Positions 36,778-44,212 of a stretch of DNA of 44,212 nucleotides are shown piece after piece. Under the pieces are notes generated by a model, which worked only from the letters and a program-made list of their open reading frames with translations, was not told the origin of the DNA and ran no database searches. This stretch comes from Candidatus Omnitrophota bacterium (GTDB lineage: Bacteria; Omnitrophota; Gorgyraeia; 2-01-FULL-45-10): assembly GCA_018823705.1 (NCBI GenBank), contig JAHJHP010000090.1, forward strand, positions 1 through 44,212, read 5' to 3'. A program made the position numbers and the translations under genes. Each line of letters begins with the position of its first letter. Positions within the stretch are counted from its first letter, which is position 1.

Positions 36778-38247
36778 CTATAAACCGGCGGGCAGGGATA
36801 TGATAAAGGACGCTCCCTGTCCTGGAGAGCTCTCTATCTTTATCTTGCCGTTGTGCGCGTCCACGACCGACTTAACTATGCTTAAGCCCAGGCCGAACCC
36901 CTGGCCGGTCCTGGACTTGTCAGCCCGATAGAAGCGATCGAATACACGTTCGATCCGGTCTCCGGCGATCCCGCGGCCGGTATCCTGTACCTTTATCCTT
37001 AAATTTTCTTTCTCTCTGCGCGCGGTAACGGTCACCTTGCCGTTTTCGGGCGTATACTTTACGGCGTTATCAAGCAGATTGAGGAACATCTGTTTCAATT
37101 GTTCCTCATCGCCCTTTATACCCATATTGTCATTTTGCGAGAGACTGATCTCTATATGCTTCTCATCCGCAAGCTTCCTTATATTATTGGCAACGCCTTG
37201 TATAATAAGACTGAGATCCAGTTTTTTTCTATCCGGCATTATATTCTGCGCTTCGAAGCTCGCCAGCATAAGCATATTGTCGGCAAGCCTGATTATCTTA
37301 TTCACTTCCTCAAGGCTTGAGCGCAATACCGATTCATAATCTTCCGGGTTCCTCTTCTTCTTTAAAGCCACTTCGAACTCGCCTTTTATGATAGTGAGCG
37401 GAGTCTTGAGATCATGAGACAGGTCCTCAAAAAGCCTCTTCTGGGAAGTGAAAGCATAATCCAGGCGCGCCAACATATCGTTAAATGTCACGGCGAGCTT
37501 TTCTATCTCATCGCGTGTCCCGGGAAGCTTGAGTTTCAGCTTCATGTTTTCGACCGTGATGTCGTGGATCGTCTTTATCATATTATCGACCGGACGCAGC
37601 GTCATCTTGGCCAGGAGCGCCCCAATCATGCCCGTTAGAAAGACGGTCAGCGGAAAGAGTATAAAGAGCGCCACCTTCATAGTATCGAGCGTTGTCTGTA
37701 TGGAAGAGAGCGGGCTCGCGACCTGGACGACATATTCGACCTGGTTATTTTTGACGGCAGGCGTTATAAATATCCTGAATTTCACTATTCTTTTTGTGGG
37801 GAACGACGGTGTCAGGGTATCGAACATGCTGTTTCCGTACAGCACATATATGAGACTGTCTTCAGAGATACTGGCTATGCCCTGGGTGCTCTTCGAGGAG
37901 GCTACGACCATACCGTTCGGATCGTATATCTGGACTATTATATCGAGAAGTTTCGGGTCTTTCGAGCGTTCCTGGACCCAGCGCTGAGCTATAGTGGCAA
38001 AATTAATGCTGCCCTGCCATTCATCTATCCTGGCGCCGTACCGGTTCGGACCGAGCCTCTCGGCTTCCCAATATGTGCCTATCGCGTGGACTATACCCTC
38101 CGCCTTCGACCGCAGAAGCGTATCCATATTTTCATAAAGGCTGCGACTGACATAATGATACAGCACCGCGCTGAACGCGGAAAGCGTCAGCGCCAGGACC
38201 GCCATATACACTATCGTCATTTTGAAACGTATCGATCTATAAAACAT
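36778..38247 (-). CDS. Sensor histidine kinase (HAMP, OmpR-partner type)
   Basis: This 489-residue kinase has two membrane helices (about 10-30 and 190-212) around a periplasmic sensor domain of about 155 residues, a HAMP linker, and the kinase core. The H box FEDLSHDLKTPLT holds predicted phospho-His 278. The N box NLLDNAVKYTPENG and G boxes DTGRGIAG and GFGLGLSIV are complete. The sensor region is not a known family that I can name. It lies 9 bases after the response regulator gene, so they form a two-component pair. Its stimulus could be the glucan or envelope stress. Confidence 0.93.
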   Translation of the reverse strand: MFYRSIRFKMTIVYMAVLALTLSAFSAVLYHYVSRSLYENMDTLLRSKAEGIVHAIGTYWEAERLGPNRYGARIDEWQGSINFATIAQRWVQERSKDPKLLDIIVQIYDPNGMVVASSKSTQGIASISEDSLIYVLYGNSMFDTLTPSFPTKRIVKFRIFITPAVKNNQVEYVVQVASPLSSIQTTLDTMKVALFILFPLTVFLTGMIGALLAKMTLRPVDNMIKTIHDITVENMKLKLKLPGTRDEIEKLAVTFNDMLARLDYAFTSQKRLFEDLSHDLKTPLTIIKGEFEVALKKKRNPEDYESVLRSSLEEVNKIIRLADNMLMLASFEAQNIMPDRKKLDLSLIIQGVANNIRKLADEKHIEISLSQNDNMGIKGDEEQLKQMFLNLLDNAVKYTPENGKVTVTARREKENLRIKVQDTGRGIAGDRIERVFDRFYRADKSRTGQGFGLGLSIVKSVVDAHNGKIKIESSPGQGASFIISLPAGL

Positions 38248-38256
38248 GGCCGGTAA

Positions 38257-38928
38257 TTACTCTTCCTTCAGTATGTATCCCCTGCCGCGAACCGTATGTA
38301 TGAGTTTCTTCTTAGACCCGGAGTCTACTTTATTGCGCAGATAATTGATATAGACATCTATCACATTTGTGAAGGTGTCGAAATCGATATCCCAGACATG
38401 CTCGGATATCATCGTGCGCGTCACTATTGTACCCTCGTTGCGCATAAGATATTCGAGCAGGGAAAATTCCTTAGTCGTAAGCTCTATCTCTCTGGAGCCC
38501 CTTATCACCTTATGCGTAAGCAGATCAAGCTCCAGGTCGGCGGCCTTCAGTTTCGTCGGGGTTCGGGCGTCTTTTTTTCTCAGCATGGCACGGATCCTTG
38601 CCAGAAGCTCTTCAAACGCAAACGGCTTCGTAAGGTAATCGTCGGCCCCTGAATCGAGCCCCATGACTTTCTCTTTTACGGTATTCTTTGCGGTGAGCAT
38701 GATGACGGGCGTCTTGATCTTTGCCCCTTTAAGTTTTTTGCACAGGGTCAGTCCGTCAAGCTTCGGGAGCATCAGATCGAGGAGGACCAGGTCGTAATCA
38801 TTAGTCTTGGCTAAGAAGAGGCCTTCTTCGCCATCGTGGGCCATATCCACGGCATAGCCTTCTTCCTTAAGGCCGCGCCTAATAAACTCCGCTATCTTCT
38901 TCTCATCTTCTACTACCAGTATACGCAT
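38257..38928 (-). CDS. OmpR/PhoB-type response regulator
   Basis: This 223-residue protein has a receiver domain (1-115), with acidic pair E7/D8, phospho-acceptor D51 in LVLLDLMLP and the K in LTKPFAFEELLARI, followed by a winged-helix domain (about 125-223; TTKEFSLLEYLMRNEG, VIDVYINYLRNKV). It binds DNA when phosphorylated by the kinase encoded 9 bases downstream. It follows the binding-protein gene by 53 bases. The paired system probably controls this glucan cluster, but no repeated operator was identified. Confidence 0.95.
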   Translation of the reverse strand: MRILVVEDEKKIAEFIRRGLKEEGYAVDMAHDGEEGLFLAKTNDYDLVLLDLMLPKLDGLTLCKKLKGAKIKTPVIMLTAKNTVKEKVMGLDSGADDYLTKPFAFEELLARIRAMLRKKDARTPTKLKAADLELDLLTHKVIRGSREIELTTKEFSLLEYLMRNEGTIVTRTMISEHVWDIDFDTFTNVIDVYINYLRNKVDSGSKKKLIHTVRGRGYILKEE

Positions 38929-38981
38929 CTACCCCATCACTACTTTTCCGTCACACTTCTCCTGCAACCGAACCGTTTCTT

Positions 38982-40301
38982 CTACTGCCTCTTTATCAGG
39001 CTATTCACCTTATTGATAAAAGCCGCCACGGCCTGTCGGGCAGTCTTCTTCCCTCCGAAGAGAAGCTCGAGCTCCGGGATTATATACATCTCCTTAGCTT
39101 CTCTCCAGACAGGGGTAAATGGATCGTAAACAACATATCTCATAGCTCCATCCAGCATCTTCTTATTATAGGGAATTTTGCCGTCGTTTGCCCAGAGGTT
39201 ACTCATAGCGATCGACATTATCGCGGGCTGCGTCAGGCCCGTCTCCGCAAGAGCCATCTGCGCGTCTTTACCGGCCAGCGCCTTTATCACCTCGAACGCT
39301 TCTTTCGGATGCTTTGACTCTTTCAATATACAATATCCGGAGCCGCCTGTGCCGAAGCCGCGTTTACCGTTTGGCCCCTTGGGAAACATCGCGACATCCC
39401 ATTCAAAGTCCTGTATCTTCCGAAGCCCGGGAGTCTCCCAAATACCTGAGGCAAACATCGCCAGGCGTCCCGTCATGAACATCCCCTGCACGCCCATCGC
39501 AAGGTTCGTCATGGCGTTAGTAGACGGCTGCACTTTATATTTATTTATGAGGTCGGAATAAAACTGGAGGGCTTCCACGGATTCCGCGGAATTGAGCGTG
39601 CATTCCGTGGGATCTTTAACGTCATCCACGAGGCTGCCGCCGAAGGAGTAAACGAAGTTCATCCATGCCCACGCGTAGAAACCGTATTGCACGACCCTTC
39701 CTTCTCCGTCTATTTTGGTCAGCCTCTTTGCCTTCTCGAGCATATCATCCATATCCCAGTCGTCGGTAGGATACGGCAGATTCGCCTCGTCGAAGAGTTT
39801 CTTGTTGTAGTATACGCACGCGAAAGGCGCAGTGTCTCTGGGCACGGCATAAAGCTTGTTGTCCACCGTAAAGCGGCCGATTATCTGGGGATAAAAATCC
39901 TTCAGGTCGAACTCCGGATTACCGCCCACATATGGCGTAAGGTCCAGAAGGACGTTCTTTGATTGAAACGTAACGAAGAGGTCCACTTCGGTGCAGATGA
40001 TATCGGGAGCGGCGCGGCCCGCTATACGCGTCAGGAGTTTGTCCGCGTATCCCCTGTAGGGAGTGTGTTCAAGCCTCACCCTGATCTCAGGATGGACCTT
40101 CTGCCAGCGGCTTATTATTTCGGCTATTATATTTACTTCGTCGGGAGCGCCCCAGAAAGCAACTTTTATTTCAATGGGCGCCTTTTCTCCCGGAGCCTTC
40201 GGAGACGCGGATCCGGCGCGATCGGACTCGCAGCCGGCAAGGCATAACGAAAAGGATAAAGGCAGGATCAACAGCGCCGCTATGAGTTTATCAGGCCTCA
40301 C
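38982..40301 (-). CDS. Sugar ABC transporter solute-binding lipoprotein
   Basis: This 439-residue protein belongs to the CUT1 (family 1) binding proteins, like MalE. The start is GTG 40301 with GGGAGGAATA before it. A lipoprotein signal has the lipobox LAGC with Cys24 as the anchor. IKVAFWGAPDEVNIIAEII, PDIICTEVDLFV, LYAVPRDTAPFACVYYNKKLFDEANLPYPTDDWDMDDML and GGSGYCILKESKHPKEAFEVIKAL are typical. It lies 23 bases after the outer-membrane gene and presumably supplies the permeases at 21448-23295. The ligand is unknown. Confidence 0.92.
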   Translation of the reverse strand: MRPDKLIAALLILPLSFSLCLAGCESDRAGSASPKAPGEKAPIEIKVAFWGAPDEVNIIAEIISRWQKVHPEIRVRLEHTPYRGYADKLLTRIAGRAAPDIICTEVDLFVTFQSKNVLLDLTPYVGGNPEFDLKDFYPQIIGRFTVDNKLYAVPRDTAPFACVYYNKKLFDEANLPYPTDDWDMDDMLEKAKRLTKIDGEGRVVQYGFYAWAWMNFVYSFGGSLVDDVKDPTECTLNSAESVEALQFYSDLINKYKVQPSTNAMTNLAMGVQGMFMTGRLAMFASGIWETPGLRKIQDFEWDVAMFPKGPNGKRGFGTGGSGYCILKESKHPKEAFEVIKALAGKDAQMALAETGLTQPAIMSIAMSNLWANDGKIPYNKKMLDGAMRYVVYDPFTPVWREAKEMYIIPELELLFGGKKTARQAVAAFINKVNSLIKRQ

Positions 40302-40324
40302 TATTCCTCCCTTTTATGCCGCGA

Positions 40325-41893
40325 TTACATGAAGAAAAAACATTTGAAATAGAAGGTCGTGAGGAAATCGTCGATATTATAAAACTGGTTGCCTCTCCAG
40401 CCAACATCGACCCTTATTATACCGGGAGCGTAATATTCGAGGCCGGCAAGCCATCCGACATTGTCAAAGTCTGACATATTGATGCCGGTGCCAAGATCGA
40501 GTCCGCCCTGAACCCACAGCTTATCATATATCCTGTACTGGGCCCTGTTTTCAAACGTCAGCGCTATCGCGGTGACATCGAACGGGGCGGAAATCGGCAT
40601 ACCTCCCGTATACCCCGGAGGCCGAATCCACCACGCGTTATCTTCAGAACGAGTGTGACCGTATGCGTACTTAAGCATGGTGTAGGCGTTAAACCGGTCG
40701 TTAAAGTCGCGGCCTACCCTGGCCCAGATTTCGTATTTTTCAAATGTGTTGTTGAAAGGAGAGTATATATCGAGCGAATAGCTGAAACGCCCGGTGTAAC
40801 TTGTCTTCAGATCCTTTGATTTCAGCCTCAATTCGCCTGCCACAAGATAATGGTCCGGAGAATACGCCCAGTCGTTATGAGGATAATCGGCTTTAAAATA
40901 CTCGCCCTGGCCAAAGATCTCAAGCCTTGGGTTGGGCGCAAGCGACTGGTTGATATAGTATGTGCTTCTCACTTGTTGAGCCGAACCAAAATTCCATCTG
41001 ACATCGTATGATTTTTGATCTATATTTGAATATCGGTAGCCGACGTTCGATATATACAGCCAGTTGATCGGCTCGATTCTCGCCGTAGTTATAAACATTA
41101 TGTCCTGCTGAAACCAATTTGAGTCTTTGAGATCCGGAAATTTCGGATAGTACTCCCTGTACACATCGCGGTAATCTATGGTGTATTTTATCTGGCCTTT
41201 GATGTTACTGGCGGACTCCTTGGGGTCGCTTAGCGTGAACTCCGTCCCATATGCTCTTACGAAGAGCGGCTGGACTATGCTCCTGTAGTTGGCCGGTGTC
41301 TGTTGCACGCTATTCTGCCGCATGCCATGAAAATCACTCCATACATACTGCATCTCCTTTGCCATGATTATGTACGAATCGACAGGTTTCGGCTCCGCAT
41401 AGATCTCGACCCTCTGGCCCACTCCAAGAGCGGGGTTCTTAAGGACATATTCGATCGGCCTGAATCCTCCGAATGTGGTATATGAAGACTCCGCGCCGAT
41501 CCTGTTCGGGTCTATCTTCTTCAGCTGGTATATCTCTTCAGGCGTCTCTACCATGGGCAGGTCTATCTTATTTTCGACAGGCTGGCCGATGTTGATCTCT
41601 TCTTTAGTGTTTTGCGCAGAGGCATTCTGTTTGAAGAGCTCCTCTTGAGCTGGAGCGTTCTGCGCAGGGGCGTCCTGCTTAAAGAGTTCCTGCTGCGCTG
41701 AAGCGTTCTGCGCGGAGGCATCCTGCTTAAAGAGTTCCTGCTGCGCTGAAGCGTTCTGCGCAGGGGCGTCCTGTGCAAGCGTGTCCTGCCCGGAGGCGTC
41801 CTGTGCAAGCGCGGAACCCGCTACGCCGAAGCTGAATAAGCATAAGATCATGAACATGATCGTGATAAAATACATGATCTTCGTTCTTAGCAT
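40325..41893 (-). CDS. Outer-membrane beta-barrel protein with Gln/Ala-rich tandem-repeat linker
   Basis: This 522-residue protein has a signal peptide (1-31, ending GSALAQ). A low-complexity segment (about 33-100) contains three 16-residue repeats ending LFKQ(D/N). A C-terminal region (about 130-522) is rich in alternating aromatic strands (e.g. WLYISNVGYRYSN, ARVGRDFNDRFNAYTMLKYAYGH) and ends with aromatic residues. That is what outer-membrane barrels look like. It may form the pore for glucan or oligosaccharides across the outer membrane. It is followed directly by the binding-protein gene, which supports a transport role. The specific family is not recognised. Confidence 0.7.
   Translation of the reverse strand: MLRTKIMYFITIMFMILCLFSFGVAGSALAQDASGQDTLAQDAPAQNASAQQELFKQDASAQNASAQQELFKQDAPAQNAPAQEELFKQNASAQNTKEEINIGQPVENKIDLPMVETPEEIYQLKKIDPNRIGAESSYTTFGGFRPIEYVLKNPALGVGQRVEIYAEPKPVDSYIIMAKEMQYVWSDFHGMRQNSVQQTPANYRSIVQPLFVRAYGTEFTLSDPKESASNIKGQIKYTIDYRDVYREYYPKFPDLKDSNWFQQDIMFITTARIEPINWLYISNVGYRYSNIDQKSYDVRWNFGSAQQVRSTYYINQSLAPNPRLEIFGQGEYFKADYPHNDWAYSPDHYLVAGELRLKSKDLKTSYTGRFSYSLDIYSPFNNTFEKYEIWARVGRDFNDRFNAYTMLKYAYGHTRSEDNAWWIRPPGYTGGMPISAPFDVTAIALTFENRAQYRIYDKLWVQGGLDLGTGINMSDFDNVGWLAGLEYYAPGIIRVDVGWRGNQFYNIDDFLTTFYFKCFFFM
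41627..41770. repeat. Three tandem 48-bp coding repeats
   Basis: Three units of exactly 48 bases (starting 41627, 41675 and 41723) encode 16-residue repeats of the form (N/D)APAQNASAQQELFKQ. The second and third differ at only a few positions, and the first is more diverged. Degenerate copies continue to about 41,815. In-frame length means copy-number change would preserve the reading frame. Confidence 0.85.
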
Positions 41894-41946
41894 ATCACCT
41901 TTCCTGGTCTTTTTTATTACAGGATGCTAATGATACTATTATGCTT

Positions 41947-41974
41947 ATATTATCACACAGCCACTGTTTGTCAA
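41947..41974 (-). promoter_or_regulatory. Promoter of the outer-membrane/binding-protein/two-component genes
   Basis: On the minus strand TTGACA (41974-41969) overlaps the stop codon of the upstream GH144 gene and is followed, after 16 bases, by TAATAT (41952-41947). An alternative -10, TATAAG, lies at 19 bases. The match at -35 is perfect and the -10 is moderate. It would start the run from 41893 to 36778. Confidence 0.5.
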
Positions 41975-43236
41975 CGGGTTTCTATGTCTGCCGGCACTTT
42001 TCTGGTCAGGCACATGTCAATCCACCTTTGTATTGCCTCTAACTTCATAAACTTCTCCCAGATAAGCCCGGAACGGTAATTTTCGATCATAACAAGCGTT
42101 ATTCCCACATCTATGGCGAGATGTTCTTCTGCCCACCAGTTTTTATCCAGGTTAAAAGCGTCTTTAAAGCCATATTTTCCGTAAAGAAAGCCTCCATGAT
42201 TATCGTATAGGTACTTCATCCCGTCCAAAGACGCCCGGGGGTCAAAGACTATCGAGCCGGCCATTCCACAAGGAGCTATCGTGCCATCGTTGAATCCTTC
42301 ACCGGGCTTCGCGCCATATCCCCTATATCCATCCGGACCGAGAGAAGCTGTTATACCCCAGGAGTCCTTGCCGTACGTTTTGTATTCTGAAGCGCTGTCG
42401 ATGCAAAACTCCCGGTTCGCCTTCGTGGCATTTATGGAATTCTCAAAATAGTTAATATTACCGTCATACAAATCCCGAAAATCTATCCAGGCATGCGCAT
42501 ATTGATATGTGAAGAGGCTGCCCGTATAACAATAGACGAGCTCGTATTCTTTATACCAGTCCACGGGCCTCTTCCAGGCAAACCATGCGTCTCTCGGTAT
42601 CGGGTGGGTCGGGGAGCCTATAGCCAGAGCGTACAATATCATCGCTTCGTTGTAGGAATCCCAGTAGTACCATAAGAAACCGGACTCCGGCTTCCAGCCC
42701 ATACACATGGTGGACTTGCCGTTCATCATCCAGGGCCAGTCCACCTGCTCGTAAAGTTCGCGCGCTATCTCTTCGGCCTCCGTCCCTTTAAAATATTCTC
42801 CCGCGAATAACGCGCCCGCCAGAAATAACGCCGTATCTATCGAGGAGATTTCCGAGCTCCAGGTCCTGGACCCCGTACGCATGTCGAGAAAATGGTAGAA
42901 AAAACCATGTTCGTTCGGCACCTCATCCCTGAAGGCCTTAAGAGTCCTTATTACCCTCTCATACGCCTTATCGCGGTCTATCCACCCTCTCGCTTCCCCT
43001 ATGCACATGGCGGTCAGGCTGAATCCCACTGCCGCTACGCTGCAGGGAGCTCCGGGCCGGGAGCTGTCCTTTACGAACCCGTTCGCGGGGTTCGCCTCGT
43101 TGGCGAAGTAAAGGATGCTGTCGTATTGGAGCTTGTCCAGAAACTCTTCATCCTGAGCGGCTGCATTATCGATCGGCATAATAGTGATCGCGATCCAGAG
43201 CGGGACCGCCAAAGCGGTTATGTAGATCTTCTTCAT
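41971..43236 (-). CDS. Secreted GH144-like beta-glucanase, single-domain
   Basis: This 421-residue protein has a signal peptide (1-27, ending NAAAQD) and one glycoamylase/GH144-type domain (about 30-410). Landmarks are GFFYHFLDMRTGSR, SEISSIDTALFLAGALFAGEYF, GWKPESGFLWYYWDSYNEAMILYALAIGSPTHP, FTYQYAHAWIDFRD and NREFCIDSASEYKTYGKDSWG. It aligns along its full length with the C-terminal domain of the protein at 33585 but lacks the binding module. It would cut beta-1,2-glucan in the periplasm or outside if the family assignment holds. Its ATG overlaps the stop of the HAMP gene (ATGA). Confidence 0.85.
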   Translation of the reverse strand: MKKIYITALAVPLWIAITIMPIDNAAAQDEEFLDKLQYDSILYFANEANPANGFVKDSSRPGAPCSVAAVGFSLTAMCIGEARGWIDRDKAYERVIRTLKAFRDEVPNEHGFFYHFLDMRTGSRTWSSEISSIDTALFLAGALFAGEYFKGTEAEEIARELYEQVDWPWMMNGKSTMCMGWKPESGFLWYYWDSYNEAMILYALAIGSPTHPIPRDAWFAWKRPVDWYKEYELVYCYTGSLFTYQYAHAWIDFRDLYDGNINYFENSINATKANREFCIDSASEYKTYGKDSWGITASLGPDGYRGYGAKPGEGFNDGTIAPCGMAGSIVFDPRASLDGMKYLYDNHGGFLYGKYGFKDAFNLDKNWWAEEHLAIDVGITLVMIENYRSGLIWEKFMKLEAIQRWIDMCLTRKVPADIETR

Positions 43237-43913
43237 GTCTTGTATTTGGAAAGCACCCCGTCAATGACTCTGACTATCTCTTTTAATAGCAGGGCGTCCT
43301 CTTTTTTAATCTGCGGCTCGATGACAGCTATCTTCTCGTCGAGCGCCTGGTCGGCTTTCTTTATCTTCGCGAAATCGGCCTGTAGCGAGTCCACCATCTC
43401 TTCGAGCGCGGAGGAGGCCTCTTTCATCTCGTCGCCTTTTCGTATCTTGAAGCTGACGGAAAGGTCACCGTTACTTATGGCTTCGGCCGATTTTTCTATC
43501 CTGTACATAGGGCCGGCTATCTTATGGGAGATGATTATCCCGGCTACGAATATTATCACGGCAAGCAACATTACCTTCGGAAACATCGAACGGTTAACGG
43601 CCTTGAGGGCATTCTTCAGCGCATCCTTCTGCTGGACGCTTAATAGTTCCGCTTCCCTGAATATCCTGCTCAGGCGATAGTCGCCCTTTCTATAGCGGGC
43701 ATCTTCGTAATCGGCTATGCGCTTTGCCGTCTCGAGATTCTGCGAAACTTTAAATTGGGAAAAGTTCTCTATGATCGACCCCCACATGCCAAAGTAAATG
43801 CCTACACCGCTGGTGATCATCACCACGGCAAGTATAGCCACTATTGAAAGCGTGTACTTAAGCTGGAACTTCCTCTTTATGAAATAGTTTCTTCTTTTTG
43901 GTTTATTGGGCAT
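43233..43913 (-). CDS. HAMP-domain membrane protein without an output domain
   Basis: This 226-residue protein has two membrane helices (about 20-42 and 112-130), a short periplasmic loop between them, a HAMP domain (about 130-185; GPMYRIEKSAEAISNGDLSVSF) and a coiled-coil tail. No kinase, methyl-accepting or cyclase domain follows, so it must pass its signal through a partner. It is co-translated with the GH144 gene (4-base overlap). A clear promoter precedes it and AGGAG lies before ATG 43913. It could be a sensor adaptor for the histidine kinase at 36778, but this is speculative. Confidence 0.8.
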   Translation of the reverse strand: MPNKPKRRNYFIKRKFQLKYTLSIVAILAVVMITSGVGIYFGMWGSIIENFSQFKVSQNLETAKRIADYEDARYRKGDYRLSRIFREAELLSVQQKDALKNALKAVNRSMFPKVMLLAVIIFVAGIIISHKIAGPMYRIEKSAEAISNGDLSVSFKIRKGDEMKEASSALEEMVDSLQADFAKIKKADQALDEKIAVIEPQIKKEDALLLKEIVRVIDGVLSKYKT

Positions 43914-43940
43914 TTTATCGCTCCTATCTTTAATACGATT

Positions 43941-43968
43941 AGTATATCATATTACGGGAAATAGGCAA
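43941..43968 (-). promoter_or_regulatory. Promoter at the head of the glucan gene run
   Basis: TTGCCT (43968-43963) and TATACT (43946-43941) are separated by 16 bases on the minus strand. Transcription would begin about 20 bases before the ATG at 43913. With the terminator just upstream it marks the beginning of the transcription unit. Confidence 0.65.
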
Positions 43969-43995
43969 CGGTAGGGAGATTTTTTGTGGGAAGGA

Positions 43996-44035
43996 AAAAG
44001 GCGCAGGGTAGATTCAGATCAACCCTACGCCTTTT
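43996..44035 (-). terminator. Rho-independent terminator of the partial gene at the right edge
   Basis: On the minus strand a 14-base stem (AAAAGGCGTAGGGT pairing with ACCCTGCGCCTTTT, one mismatch) has a 12-base loop and ends in a run of five T. It lies 18 bases after the stop codon at 44053. It separates that gene from the glucan run. Confidence 0.85.
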
Positions 44036-44052
44036 ATATTCGATCTATGGGA

Positions 44053-44212
44053 TTACAGTGACACGAGAGCCGCCTGCGCGGCCTTGTAAGCCTCGACGGC
44101 TTCGGCCATATCGACAGGCCTGATCTTCGGCAGTATCCTTATTACGCCTCTTCTTATGTCTTCCATAGTGAACGGCGTGGGATCATTGGGGCCTCTTATC
44201 GCGATCCTGTTC
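44053..44212 (-). CDS. C-terminal fragment of an unrecognised protein
   Basis: The last 52 residues of a protein enter from the right edge and end at TAA 44055-44053. The visible part includes NRIAIRGPNDPTPFTMEDIR and ends AYKAAQAALVSL. It is soluble and helical at the end. I do not recognise the family, and the start lies outside the window. It has its own terminator downstream, so it is a separate transcription unit. Confidence 0.65.
   Translation of the reverse strand, partial: NRIAIRGPNDPTPFTMEDIRRGVIRILPKIRPVDMAEAVEAYKAAQAALVSL

Noticed and set aside
41563-41808. Arginine-rich minus-strand frame of 81 codons
   Set aside because: It is an out-of-frame reading of the 48-bp coding repeats; the repeated RTLQRSRNSL pattern comes from the repeat itself.
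42892-43680. Plus-strand open frame of 262 codons
   Set aside because: It lies antisense to the GH144 and HAMP genes, which have clear domains, ribosome sites and a promoter. The antisense protein has no recognisable features.

Overview
The window looks like a chromosomal piece from a Gram-negative, probably uncultured bacterium. It has outer-membrane and lipoprotein signals, lipid A-type glycosyltransferases, predicted GH94/GH144-type glycoside hydrolases, and dispersed palindromes with TCATTGCGAGG ends. Candidatus Omnitrophota (or a related PVC-like lineage) is my best guess, but this rests on general resemblance and not on a marker tree. The left third is noticeably more AT-rich than the rest.

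Region 1 (1 to about 10,530) is most likely an integrated island. A minus-strand operon runs XRE regulator, radC, hsdR, hsdS, hsdM, GGCT-like protein, Dam-like D12 methyltransferase and a two-helix membrane protein cut by the window edge. The genes are separated by a few bases or overlap. On the plus strand a large serine recombinase abuts the 3' end of the tmRNA gene. Its last 25 residues are read from antisense ssrA, so ssrA is the probable attachment site. The other end of the island is not in the window.

Region 2 (10,528-12,100) is core: ssrA with an unusually long predicted tag, smpB just upstream of it, a divergent tRNA-Leu(CAG) with a textbook promoter, and a small acidic secreted protein.

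Region 3 (12,144-17,244) is an envelope glycosylation cassette: ArnT-like transferase, GT2 prenyl-phosphate glycosyltransferase, YdjC/NaxD-type deacetylase, and a multi-membrane-span TPR protein of the TMTC-like class. The first three match the logic of the Francisella FlmK/FlmF2/NaxD system, which adds a deacetylated amino sugar to lipid A.

Region 4 (17,444-21,446) holds a UROD/MetE-like protein, an HtpX-like protease with an EF-hand loop, a ROK regulator, and a membrane-anchored protein with a carbohydrate-binding-like domain.

Region 5 (20,676-43,913) is the most interesting part: a run of same-strand genes that looks like a beta-glucan (possibly beta-1,2-glucan) processing system. It contains a 2049-residue protein joining a binding-like module, about 17-19 membrane segments and the GH94-type C-terminal half of cyclic glucan synthases. 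Beside it is a separate secreted protein resembling the middle (glycoamylase/GH189-like) domain of the same synthases. There are two secreted GH144-like paralogues, a stand-alone binding-module protein, sugar ABC permeases and a distant lipoprotein binding protein, an outer-membrane barrel, a TPR protein, a HAMP protein and a two-component system. One binding-like module recurs in up to five of these proteins. No GT84 synthase module and no ABC ATPase are present in the window. A promoter and a terminator at 43,941-44,035 mark the upstream edge of this run. Palindromic repeats sit at three of its gene boundaries or those of region 3.
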